This document shows positions 25,013-32,442 of a DNA stretch of 64,000 bases, piece by piece. Every line of letters starts with the position of its first letter. Positions within the stretch are counted from its first letter, which is position 1. The DNA lies in contig NZ_PVNL01000057.1 of assembly GCF_002994635.1 (NCBI RefSeq), positions 1 to 64,000 of the forward strand. Reading direction: 5' to 3'. Position numbers and translations under genes: made by a program. A model generated the notes under the pieces. The model saw only the letters and a program-made list of their open reading frames with translations, made no database searches and was not told the origin of the DNA. Source of the stretch: Enhygromyxa salina (GTDB lineage Bacteria > Myxococcota_A > Polyangia > Nannocystales > Nannocystaceae).

Positions 25013-27970
25013 ATGACCGACGCCATCACGCCCCATCGCCCTCGGCGCGGCCGGATCGAAGCCGGCTGCGGCGAGGCCCTGATCGAGCTGCTCAACCCCG
25101 ATCCGGTCCTGCGCCGCTACGCCGTGGACGCGGTCGAGCTCGACGCTGTCGGACTCTACGCCCTGCGTGATCGGCTGCTGGGCGACACCCACGGCCCGGT
25201 GCGCGTCGCGGTCGCCGAGCGGCTCGCGCGGGCGGCCCGGCGTCGGTTTGGCACCGGGGCGCCCACCCGGGACGAGGCTGCGCAATGGTTGCTCGAGGCC
25301 CTGCAGGATCCGCTGCCGAGCGTGCGTGAGGTCAGCTGTCGCGCGGTCGCCCGGCACCTGGATCGCGGCCCCGAGATCGAGGCCCGCCTCGCGCAGATGT
25401 TGACCAGTGATCCGAGCTGGCGAACCCGTCGAGCGGCCGCGCGCGCGCTGGCGGCGGTGGCTGGCGAGGGTGGGATCTCGGGGCTGATCCCGGGCCTGGA
25501 AGATCCGTTCTGGCGGGTCCGACACGCGGTGATCCAGGCGCTGGCTCTGATCGCGGCGCGGTCGTCAGACGAGGACGATCAGCGCGCGCGGGTCCGCGAG
25601 CAGATCCTGGCCGCAGGTGCCCACCTGCAAGAGGCCGCTCGCGCTGCGCTGGCCTACCTCGCGAGCGGCTGGCCCGAGGGTGAGGGCGAGGTCCCGGCGG
25701 TCCTGGGGCTGATCCGAGATCCCGGATTCGGGCTCGAGCTCAGCGACCCAGATCCAGCCGTGGTCACGGCCCGGCTGCTCGCTGCGAGCGCGGTCGATCC
25801 CGACAAGTTGGTCCCGCTGCTGGCCGAGTCGCACGTGCCGCTGCGCGAAGAGGCGGCGCGGCGGCTGGCGAGCGTGGACGATCCGACCTGTCTGCTGCCC
25901 GCGCTGGCGTGGCTCGAGGATCCGCGGGTCCCCAACGCGCCCGCGATCGTGCGTCGCTTGCTCGATCGGATCGGCGACCGAGCGGAGCCGCTGGTCGAGC
26001 GCGCGCTGGACAGCGGCCGGCCCGGCGCGATCGAGTGGGCGCTGACGTGGATCGCGAGCTACGCGGGCGAGCGACTGCACGCGCGCTTGCCAGGGCTGGC
26101 TGCCCACGCAAACGAGCGGGTTCGGGCGGCGCTGGTCCGCACGTGCAGGCAGCTGATCGAGCGTGAGCGAGGGCAGGGGGCCCAGCTGTGGGCGGGCCTG
26201 ATCGAGGAGGCGACCCGCGACCCGAGCCCGAGCGTGCGGGAGGCCGCCGCGCTCGCGCTCGCGGACCGAGACCTGGTGAATTTGGTTGGCGAGTGGAGTG
26301 ACGCGAACCTCGGGCCGCGCGCGCGCGCGCGGGTCGTCGAGCTCGCCCGCGACTCGGAGCTGAGCGAGCACGGCATGACCGATCCTGATGTGCGGGTGCG
26401 GCTCGCCGCGATCGGCGATGGCTCGGCGCTCAGCCCGAGCTGGCGGGCCCGGATGCTGGCGGACGCCGATCCATGGATCCGCGCCGCGAGCTTGGATCGC
26501 GCCGCCGCGCTGGCGAGCTTGCTTGGAGACGACGAGCGCGATCCAAGCGTCCGTCGGATCGCCGCCAGGTTGCTGGTCCGCGAGCGCGAGCAGATCGAGC
26601 CAACGACCGTGGTCCGGCTGTTGGCCCGGGCCAGCGCGGACGCGGACCCGTGGGTGCGGGCGCGCGCGCTGGACCTGATTCAGTTCAACCGTGACGACGC
26701 AGCGGATGACCCCGAGCTGCTGGCGGCGTGTCTGCTGGCGACCCGCGACGCCGCCGCGATGGTGCGACTGAGCGCGAGCGCCAAGCTGGACGTCTGGCCG
26801 CAGCTCGCGGATCGGCTCGAGCACACGGTCACCGACGGACGGGCGGATCAGGCCGAGCTGTGCGTGGCCGCCTGGTCGCGGCTGATCGTCGAACTCGAGC
26901 CCGAGCCAGCGCGGGCCCGCGTCGAGCGAGGGATCGTCGAACTCACGGATCCGCGGGTCCGGGCCCACCTGCTCGAGCTCGCGGTGGTGTTCGGGGCGGA
27001 CCCGCCAAGCCACGCGCTGGCCAACCAGGTCAGCGCGACGAGCCCACGGCCGGCATGGGAGCCCCCGCCGCCAGCGCTTGTCAGCAAGCGGGCGCTGGGT
27101 CGCACCGGGATCGAGCTCGCCCCGCTGGTGATCTCGGGCGCGCTCTCGCCGACCCCGTCTTCGCTCGCGCAGGCGGCCGAGCGCGGCGTCGACACATGGT
27201 TCTGGGAGCCGCGCCACGCCAACTTGACCCGATTCTTGCGGCAGCCGATCCGTCGCGGCCAGCAGGTAATCGCGGGCAGCTTCCACGCGGATCGCCGCGG
27301 GCTCACCCACGATCTCGAGCTCGCGCGGCGTCGGCTGCAGCGCGATCACATCGATCTATTCTTGCTGTTCTGGGTTCGCTCGCCCGCGCGCCTCGATCCG
27401 GCCTCACTCGAGACCCTGCGCGAGTTTCAGCGCCGCGGATCGATCCGCAGCTACGGGTTCTCGACCCACGATCGGTCGATCGCATGCGCCGCGATCGACA
27501 GCGGCGATTGGCCGGTGATCATGACTCGACACAGCGCCGCCCACGATGGGGCCGAGCACGAGCTGCTGCCGGCCGCCGCGGCTGCGGGGGTCGGCGTGCT
27601 GGGCTTCTCTGCGCTGTGCTACGGCCGAATGCTGCGGCCCTCCGCCGTGTTCGAGCAGGGCGCGCCAGCCCCAGACTGCTACCGCTACTCGCTCTCGCAG
27701 CCGGCGGTCGCGGCCTGCATCAGCGCGCCGAGCCGCCACCGCGAGCTGGTCGAGAACCTCGACGTGCTCGACGCCTCGACGATCGATGGGTCCCGCCAGG
27801 AGGTGCTGCGCGCCCACGGCAAGGAGATCTACGCCGACAACAAGCGCTTCGATCGACTGCTGCGCCGCGGCGGCACGGCCCCGCTGCGCGAGGCGATCCT
27901 CGAATTATTCGAGCGCGCGTCGGAGCCCAGCGACGCCGAGACCGAGAGCGTGCCTTCGTCTCAGGGGTGA
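25013..27970 (+). CDS. HEAT-repeat protein fused to a degenerate aldo-keto reductase domain
   Basis: 985 aa. Residues about 10-680 are HEAT-like helical repeats (recurring DPxxxVRxAAxxAL patterns). Residues about 692-960 follow the aldo-keto reductase barrel: LGRTGIELAPLVISG, the DTW-x-W element, RLQRDHIDLFLL, GSIRSYGFSTHD and AAAGVGVLGFSAL. The catalytic tetrad is largely lost. The strand normally ending in a TK motif reads VIAGSFH, the His at the end of DHIDLFLL is Phe, and the Tyr after DTA is missing; only the Asp remains. It therefore probably acts as a ligand-binding or protein-binding platform. It lies in the same direction as, and about 700 bp upstream of, the retron. Confidence 0.8.
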   Translation: MTDAITPHRPRRGRIEAGCGEALIELLNPDPVLRRYAVDAVELDAVGLYALRDRLLGDTHGPVRVAVAERLARAARRRFGTGAPTRDEAAQWLLEALQDPLPSVREVSCRAVARHLDRGPEIEARLAQMLTSDPSWRTRRAAARALAAVAGEGGISGLIPGLEDPFWRVRHAVIQALALIAARSSDEDDQRARVREQILAAGAHLQEAARAALAYLASGWPEGEGEVPAVLGLIRDPGFGLELSDPDPAVVTARLLAASAVDPDKLVPLLAESHVPLREEAARRLASVDDPTCLLPALAWLEDPRVPNAPAIVRRLLDRIGDRAEPLVERALDSGRPGAIEWALTWIASYAGERLHARLPGLAAHANERVRAALVRTCRQLIERERGQGAQLWAGLIEEATRDPSPSVREAAALALADRDLVNLVGEWSDANLGPRARARVVELARDSELSEHGMTDPDVRVRLAAIGDGSALSPSWRARMLADADPWIRAASLDRAAALASLLGDDERDPSVRRIAARLLVREREQIEPTTVVRLLARASADADPWVRARALDLIQFNRDDAADDPELLAACLLATRDAAAMVRLSASAKLDVWPQLADRLEHTVTDGRADQAELCVAAWSRLIVELEPEPARARVERGIVELTDPRVRAHLLELAVVFGADPPSHALANQVSATSPRPAWEPPPPALVSKRALGRTGIELAPLVISGALSPTPSSLAQAAERGVDTWFWEPRHANLTRFLRQPIRRGQQVIAGSFHADRRGLTHDLELARRRLQRDHIDLFLLFWVRSPARLDPASLETLREFQRRGSIRSYGFSTHDRSIACAAIDSGDWPVIMTRHSAAHDGAEHELLPAAAAAGVGVLGFSALCYGRMLRPSAVFEQGAPAPDCYRYSLSQPAVAACISAPSRHRELVENLDVLDASTIDGSRQEVLRAHGKEIYADNKRFDRLLRRGGTAPLREAILELFERASEPSDAETESVPSSQG

Positions 27971-27995
27971 TCACCGCTTGGGGGCAGGGCCCGGT

Positions 27996-28592
27996 TCACG
28001 GCGCGGGCGGCCTCCACTCGCGTCGCAGCAGCCCCAGCATCGCGGAGTCGGCGACCTCGGTGCCCACTCGCCAGCGCTCGCGCAGCAGGCCCTCGCGGAC
28101 GAACCCCAGGCGCTCGAGCAACACCAGCGACGCGGCGTTGCGGGGATCGACGTCGGCCTCGACACGCTCGAGCCCGAGCGTGTCGAAGCCGAAGCTGAGT
28201 ACGGCGCTCGCGGCCTCGCTCATGTAGCCGGAGCCCCAGGTGTCGCGGGCGAGGGCGAACCCAATGTCCGCGCGTCGGTTGGAGACATCCAGCGAGGCGA
28301 GCGTGACCGTACCGATCACCCGCCCGTCGCTGCGCCGCTCGACGCCCCACTGGTACAGCGACTGGTTGGCGAAGCACGCGTGAATCTGCTCGATCAACGC
28401 GCTGGCTTGCTCGCGGCGCTGCATCGGGAGCGAGCTCCAGTAGCGCATCGTGTCCGGGTCTCGGAACACCTCGAACACATCGCTCGCGTCGGCCAAGGTC
28501 AGCCACCGCAAGCGCACGCGGGCAGCGTCGAGCGTCGGCAGCCGGTCACCGCTCACCAGCGTGACCGCGGGCTTGTTCGGCGGGTCGGACAT
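27996..28592 (-). CDS. GNAT-family N-acetyltransferase (RimJ/RimL type)
   Basis: 198 aa from ATG 28592; the frame runs a little further to 28646. The features are VRLRWLTLADASDVFEVFRD at the N-terminus, GTVTLASLD (strand beta4), the acetyl-CoA loop region ARDTWGSGYMSEA, and ERVEADVDPRNAASLVLLERLGF. This matches RimJ/RimL-like N-acetyltransferases that modify protein N-termini or small amines. It is convergent with the HEAT gene and divergent from the retron, so it is probably an independent gene between them. Its upstream ~75 bp are shared with the retron promoter. Confidence 0.85.
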   Translation of the reverse strand: MSDPPNKPAVTLVSGDRLPTLDAARVRLRWLTLADASDVFEVFRDPDTMRYWSSLPMQRREQASALIEQIHACFANQSLYQWGVERRSDGRVIGTVTLASLDVSNRRADIGFALARDTWGSGYMSEAASAVLSFGFDTLGLERVEADVDPRNAASLVLLERLGFVREGLLRERWRVGTEVADSAMLGLLRREWRPPAP

Positions 28593-28654
28593 GCAGCCAC
28601 AAGCTACTCCGATCTCGACCCACGAACAGGCTTCGCGCAGCGCCACACTCGTGA

Positions 28655-28660
28655 GATACT
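28655..28660 (+). promoter_or_regulatory. Putative -10 element of the retron promoter
   Basis: GATACT, within GTGAGATACT, ends 7 nt before the first base of the a1 repeat. That is the right distance for transcription to begin at the 5' end of the msr. A -35 match 17 bp upstream is poor (TTCGCG). The call rests on position and similarity to TATAAT only. Confidence 0.35.
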
Positions 28661-28667
28661 GCCCCCC

Positions 28668-28821
28668 GACCTGGACCGCGCCGAGCTAGCCACCTGTCCG
28701 CGATGCAACGTCGCGGTTGCGCCCGACTTCCACTGAAGGACTCGTGTTGCGGGGAACGCTCTGCGGCTTCTTCTTCCCCGCACCACGTCGTGCCGAGCAA
28801 GTAGATCACGCGGTCCAGGTC
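28668..28821 (+). ncRNA. Retron msr-msd region (template for msDNA)
   Basis: A perfect 13-bp inverted repeat, a1 GACCTGGACCGCG (28668-28680) and a2 CGCGGTCCAGGTC (28809-28821), brackets the region, as in all retrons. After a1 come candidate branch guanosines in CCGAGC (G28683 or G28685). The msr stem-loops follow: CCGCGA/TCGCGG at 28698-28716 (GCAAC/GTTGC at 28705-28720 is an alternative pairing) and CTTC/GAAG at 28727-28738. The msd holds a long hairpin, 14 bp with one mismatch: CGTGTTGCGGGGAA at 28743-28756 with TTCCCCGCACCACG at 28774-28787. Reverse transcription from just before a2 would give a DNA of roughly 65-70 nt, similar in size to the short myxobacterial msDNAs. The reverse transcriptase gene starts 25 nt downstream. 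Confidence 0.85.
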
Positions 28822-28846
28822 TTCCTCCCTCGTCTGTCGGTCCGCG

Positions 28847-30292
28847 ATGTTGCTCGCCAATCTCATCTTCGAGCTGCGCCCGCTCCTCGATGATCCCGAG
28901 GCCAACCTCCGGCAGATCGTCGCCCGGCTGCGCGCGCACGATGACTTCGCCGAGTACGAGGTCGCCCGGCACTACGTGGCGGGCAAGCTCGAGGGCGTGA
29001 TCCGCAGCTGGCTGGCCAACCCTGATCCGCGGGTCCGCGCCGAGGCGATCGAGGCGGTCCGTCAGGTCTTCTCGCGGCCGGCGGCGGCCAAGCTGCTGCG
29101 GCACCTGGTCAAGGACGCGACGATCAGCGTGCGTGGTGCCGCCCGGCGGGCCGTCGACGAGCTGGGCCTCGACGACGTCGCGCTGCGCAACACCAGCCTC
29201 GCGGTGCCTCGCTCGCCACGCGGACGCGGGGGCTTCAACCCCACAGGCTGGGAGTTTGGCACCGGCGCCCACCGGGGTCGTCCGCGGCTCGAGCCAGCCG
29301 CCACGCGCGCCGGCCTGCCCACGATCCCCGACCTCGCCGCGCTGACCAGCTGGCTGCGGATCGACGCCGACGGCCTGCGTCGCCTGATGCGGCCAGGCGG
29401 CCACACGGGAGCGCCCTACGTGGACTTCGAGATCCCCAAGGCCCGCGGTGGCCGGCGCACGATCTCGGCCCCACGCGCGCCCCTGCGGGCGGTCCAGCGA
29501 CAGATCCTCGCCGAGATCCTGAGCAAGGTGCCGACCCACGACGCCGCGCACGGGTTCGTCCCTGGCCGCTCGACGGTGACCCACGCGACGCCGCACGTCG
29601 GCGCGCGGCTGCTGCTCGCAACCGACATCCGCGACTTCTTTCCCACGATCCACTACTGGCGGGTGCGGGGGCTGTTCTTCACGCTTGGCTACGGCGAGGC
29701 GGTGGCCGGCGCGCTCGCGGCTCTGTGTACGCGCCGCGACGTGATCAACCCCGAGGCCGAGGCGCCGACTCGTCGCGTGGTGTGGCCAGGGTGGATGCCG
29801 CAGGGGGCCCCGACGTCTCCCGCGATCTCGAATTTGGTGTGCCGCCGGCTCGACGCGCGGCTGTCCGGGCTCGCAGCCAAGCTAGGCGCCCGCTACACCC
29901 GCTACGCCGACGATCTCAGCTTCTCGTTTCACGATCCCGAGCTCGTCGAGCGGCTCGAGATCGGCCGGGCGTTTTGGTGGATCGATCAGATCCTCCAGCA
30001 AGAGGGCTTCGCCGAGCACCTGGGCAAGCGCCAGATCCTGCGCCCACACCGGCGGCAGCTGGTCACCGGGTTGGTCGTCAATGATCACCTCACCGTGCCG
30101 CGGGATGCTCGGCGTCGGTTTCGGGCGATCCTGCACAACTGCAAGCAGCGCGGGGTTGCGAGCGAGGCCAACGGCCGCGATGACTTTCCGGACTACCTGC
30201 GCGGGTTTGCGGCGTACGTGCACATGGTCCAGCCGAAGCTGGGCGCGCGCTGGGTCGCCGAGGTCGACGCGCTGCTCGTCGATCACGCGTAG
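28847..30292 (+). CDS. ret: Retron reverse transcriptase with N-terminal HEAT-like domain
   Basis: 481 aa, close to the ~485 aa of the Mx162 enzyme. The first ~110 residues hold two HEAT-like helical repeats (NPDPRVRAEAIEAVRQVF, DATISVRGAARRAVDELGL). The reverse transcriptase domain covers about 170-470: palm Asp in TDIRDFFPTI (about 259), PQGAPTSPAISN, catalytic YADD (353-356), and the retron-specific VTG in LVTGLVVND (406-408). The retron X-region reads THATPH, with His in place of Asn of the usual NAxxH. All catalytic residues are present. The enzyme primes on the 2'-OH of a G in the adjacent msr RNA and copies the msd. No accessory effector gene follows in the same direction. Confidence 0.92.
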   Translation: MLLANLIFELRPLLDDPEANLRQIVARLRAHDDFAEYEVARHYVAGKLEGVIRSWLANPDPRVRAEAIEAVRQVFSRPAAAKLLRHLVKDATISVRGAARRAVDELGLDDVALRNTSLAVPRSPRGRGGFNPTGWEFGTGAHRGRPRLEPAATRAGLPTIPDLAALTSWLRIDADGLRRLMRPGGHTGAPYVDFEIPKARGGRRTISAPRAPLRAVQRQILAEILSKVPTHDAAHGFVPGRSTVTHATPHVGARLLLATDIRDFFPTIHYWRVRGLFFTLGYGEAVAGALAALCTRRDVINPEAEAPTRRVVWPGWMPQGAPTSPAISNLVCRRLDARLSGLAAKLGARYTRYADDLSFSFHDPELVERLEIGRAFWWIDQILQQEGFAEHLGKRQILRPHRRQLVTGLVVNDHLTVPRDARRRFRAILHNCKQRGVASEANGRDDFPDYLRGFAAYVHMVQPKLGARWVAEVDALLVDHA

Positions 30293-30317
30293 ACGCGGCG
30301 ACCCCCGAGGGGAGCTG

Positions 30318-31166
30318 TCAGGCGTCGATCCGGACTCGTTCACGCCGGCGAATGCTGAGCAGTCCGATCAGCGAGAGCGCGAGCAGGCCGAAGCCCGAAG
30401 CGTGATTGGAGACGTCGCAGCCGCACCCCTCGGCGCCGCCACCGTCGGCCGCCCCCGAGTCGGAGCCGGTCCCAGTCTCGCCGTCATCGCCGGCCTCGCC
30501 CGGGTTGCCTGTGTCGCCGTCGCCATCGCCCCCATCGCCGGTGGAGTCGCCATCGCCGGTGGAGTCGCCGTCGCCATCGCCGGTGGAGTCGCCGTCGCCG
30601 TCGCCGGTGGCGTCGCCGTCGCCATCGCCGGTGGAGTCGCCGTCGCCGTCGCCATCGCCACCACCATCGTCGGTGGTGGAGTCGCCGTCGCCATCACCAT
30701 CGCCCGTGGTGGAGTCACCGTCGCCATCGCCATCACCGGTGGTGGAGTCACCGTCACCGTCACCCGTGGACTCGCTCGTGGAGTCCCCGGTGTCGTCCCA
30801 GCCAGTGTCGACATCCCCGGTGTCGTCCCAGCCGGTGTCGACCTCACCGGTGTCATCCCAGCCGGTGTCCACGTCGCTGGTCCCGGTGTCGGCCTCGCCC
30901 TCGTCACACAGATCCAGAAAATCGAGGCAGACCTGCTGCAGCTCGGCCTCGCTCAGCCCGGCGTAGTCGTCCCCACCCGAGCTTCCGAACCCGCCCCCGT
31001 CGCAGGTGCACTCTACCGAGTCGCCCATGTCATTCGAGACCGTGCACTCGCCGAGGTCATTGGCACACATGACCTCGGCCGCGCTCGCCGGGCTCGGGCG
31101 CCCAACCAGCAGGGCCAGGGTCAAGAGGGGCAGAACGGACGCGAGGACGCGGGTGCGCAGATTCAT
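30318..31166 (-). CDS. MYXO-CTERM surface protein with Asp-Gly repeats
   Basis: 282 aa. It has an N-terminal signal peptide (cleavage near SPASAAE) and a short Cys-containing domain (residues about 30-90). Repeats of DTGWDDTG are followed by a ~130-residue low-complexity stretch of DGDGDST units. The C-terminal MYXO-CTERM sorting module has a GCGC motif, a hydrophobic helix (FGLLALSLIGLLSI) and RRRER. Such proteins are processed by a rhomboid-like protease and displayed at the cell surface. The acidic Asp-Gly repeats may bind calcium. It converges on the retron gene, 26 bp from the stop codon, and seems unrelated to it. Confidence 0.88.
   Translation of the reverse strand: MNLRTRVLASVLPLLTLALLVGRPSPASAAEVMCANDLGECTVSNDMGDSVECTCDGGGFGSSGGDDYAGLSEAELQQVCLDFLDLCDEGEADTGTSDVDTGWDDTGEVDTGWDDTGDVDTGWDDTGDSTSESTGDGDGDSTTGDGDGDGDSTTGDGDGDGDSTTDDGGGDGDGDGDSTGDGDGDATGDGDGDSTGDGDGDSTGDGDSTGDGGDGDGDTGNPGEAGDDGETGTGSDSGAADGGGAEGCGCDVSNHASGFGLLALSLIGLLSIRRRERVRIDA
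30530..30865. repeat. Short tandem repeats encoding the Asp-Gly/Asp-Thr-Gly tract
   Basis: On the plus strand the units GTCGCCGTCGCC, GGTGGAGTCGCC and, further right, GGTGTCGTCCCAGCCGGTGTC recur imperfectly. They sit entirely within the MYXO-CTERM gene, where they encode DGDG, DST and DTGWDD repeats. Length variation by slippage is likely. Confidence 0.75.
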
Positions 31167-31254
31167 GGGTCGGGGTGTGCCACGCGCGGCGTGGGTCGAT
31201 CACGCGCGCGACTACACCGAATGATCGGCGTAATGAAGCCCACCGGATCGGCCG

Positions 31255-31401
31255 TCACTCGCCGCGCCTGCGCTGCTTGTCCGCGAGCGTCTGTCGGATC
31301 AGCTTGGCGAACCCACGCTCGTGGGCCCGGCGGCGTGCTCGCTGGCGCGGCGGGCGCTGGGTCAGGCGACGACGCTCATCAGGCCATACGATGAACCGCA
31401 T
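31255..31401 (-). CDS. Possible small Arg-rich protein
   Basis: A 48-aa frame from ATG 31401: MRFIVWPDERRRLTQRPP, then a strongly basic stretch and FAKLIRQTLADKQRRRGE. It lies 31 bp downstream of the leucine-rich-repeat gene in the same direction and otherwise fills part of a 266-bp gap. No clear ribosome-binding site is seen and no family is recognised. High GC makes chance frames common, so it may not be a gene. Confidence 0.35.
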   Translation of the reverse strand: MRFIVWPDERRRLTQRPPRQRARRRAHERGFAKLIRQTLADKQRRRGE

Positions 31402-31432
31402 CGTGGCCGGTGGCGACCCAGCGCTCGAGCGG

Positions 31433-32356
31433 TCAGATCATCCGAAAGCCGGCGCCCCACCGGGCGCGCATTCGATCGGCCAGCGCCCGGGCGGACCAGC
31501 TGGCGTCCGAGACCTCGAGGATTGTCAGCCCCGACAGCTTGGTGGACTCGAGCAGCGGCTCGAAGTCCGCGAGCTTGGCGTCGACGTCACGCAGATACAG
31601 CGCCTCGAGGCGCTCGAGGCGGTCGGTCGCAGCCAGCTGCGCCAGGCCCTGCGCCGAGATCGGGTTGCCGGTCAGGTACAGCGCTCGCCACTGATCGCGG
31701 CTCGGCGACTCGAGCAGGCGCGCGAGCGCGGCGTCGTCGATCTCGTTGGCCGTCAGCGTCAGGCCACGGAGCACGCGAGTGTCGAGATCGCACAGGTGTC
31801 GGCAGGCGTCCGCGTCGATCCTATTGCCGAGCAGGTTGAGCCGCGCGAGCTTGGGCAGCGCGAGCTTGGCGAGCGCGGCGGCACCCCGCGCGCCCACGCG
31901 GCCCGACACGCACAGGTAACGGAGCCGCTCGGACCAGGCGGGCCGTCGCTCGCACAGCCGGATCAGCGCGTCGTCGTCGACCTCGCGCAAGCTCAGGCGC
32001 TGGATCGGATCGCGCTCGAACAGCTGATCGAGCGCGCCTTCGAGCTGACTGAGCGGACCTTTGAGGCTCTCGACGAAGCCGCGCTTGAACGTGGGTTCGA
32101 TGTCGAGGAGGTCGAGCTCGTTCGCCCAGACGTGCCAGTCGTCGACATAGGGTTGCTCGCGCGCGCGCAGCTGCTCGGCGATCGCGAGTCGCTCGCTGCG
32201 AAACGCGTCGCGCTGATGCAGGTGCAGGCTGACGAGCTCCCCGCGAGGGTCGCCAGCGCTGAGCAGCCAGTCGGCGTAGACTCGCCAGCTGTCGAGATCA
32301 TCGAGGTCGGCGAACGCGGCGGCCTCGAGCTCGAGGTTGCGGGCGCTGGGGTCCAC
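31433..32356 (-). CDS. Leucine-rich-repeat protein with TIGR02996-type N-terminal domain
   Basis: 307 aa from GTG 32356. The N-terminus LEAAAFADLDDLDSWRVYAD followed by WLLSAGDPRGELVSLHL is the repeat-companion domain (TIGR02996) found in myxobacteria and planctomycetes. It is followed by ribonuclease-inhibitor-like leucine-rich repeats (LARLNLLGNRIDADACRHL, LRGLTLTANEIDDAALARLL, WRALYLTGNPISAQGLAQLA). No signal peptide is seen with this start. The frame extends upstream through the terminator of the preceding gene, which argues for the internal GTG. It is probably a protein-protein interaction module of unknown role. Confidence 0.78.
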   Translation of the reverse strand: MDPSARNLELEAAAFADLDDLDSWRVYADWLLSAGDPRGELVSLHLHQRDAFRSERLAIAEQLRAREQPYVDDWHVWANELDLLDIEPTFKRGFVESLKGPLSQLEGALDQLFERDPIQRLSLREVDDDALIRLCERRPAWSERLRYLCVSGRVGARGAAALAKLALPKLARLNLLGNRIDADACRHLCDLDTRVLRGLTLTANEIDDAALARLLESPSRDQWRALYLTGNPISAQGLAQLAATDRLERLEALYLRDVDAKLADFEPLLESTKLSGLTILEVSDASWSARALADRMRARWGAGFRMI

Positions 32357-32397
32357 CCCGCGAGTATCGACAACCGACCGCGCGCAGACAAATGAAA

Positions 32398-32422
32398 GCG
32401 CCCGGGACGAGGTCCCGGGCGC
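32398..32422 (-). terminator. Rho-independent terminator of the FHA/AgmX gene
   Basis: A perfect 11-bp stem GCGCCCGGGAC/GTCCCGGGCGC with a 3-nt loop. On the minus strand it is followed by TTTCATTTGT, 20 nt after the stop of the FHA/AgmX gene. Confidence 0.8.
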
Positions 32423-32442
32423 TCGATGGGGTGAACCGAGGC

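Noticed and set aside
30530..30865. Short regular repeats that could suggest a CRISPR or regulatory repeat
   Set aside because: They are codon-level repeats encoding Asp-Gly/Ser-Thr tracts inside the MYXO-CTERM gene.
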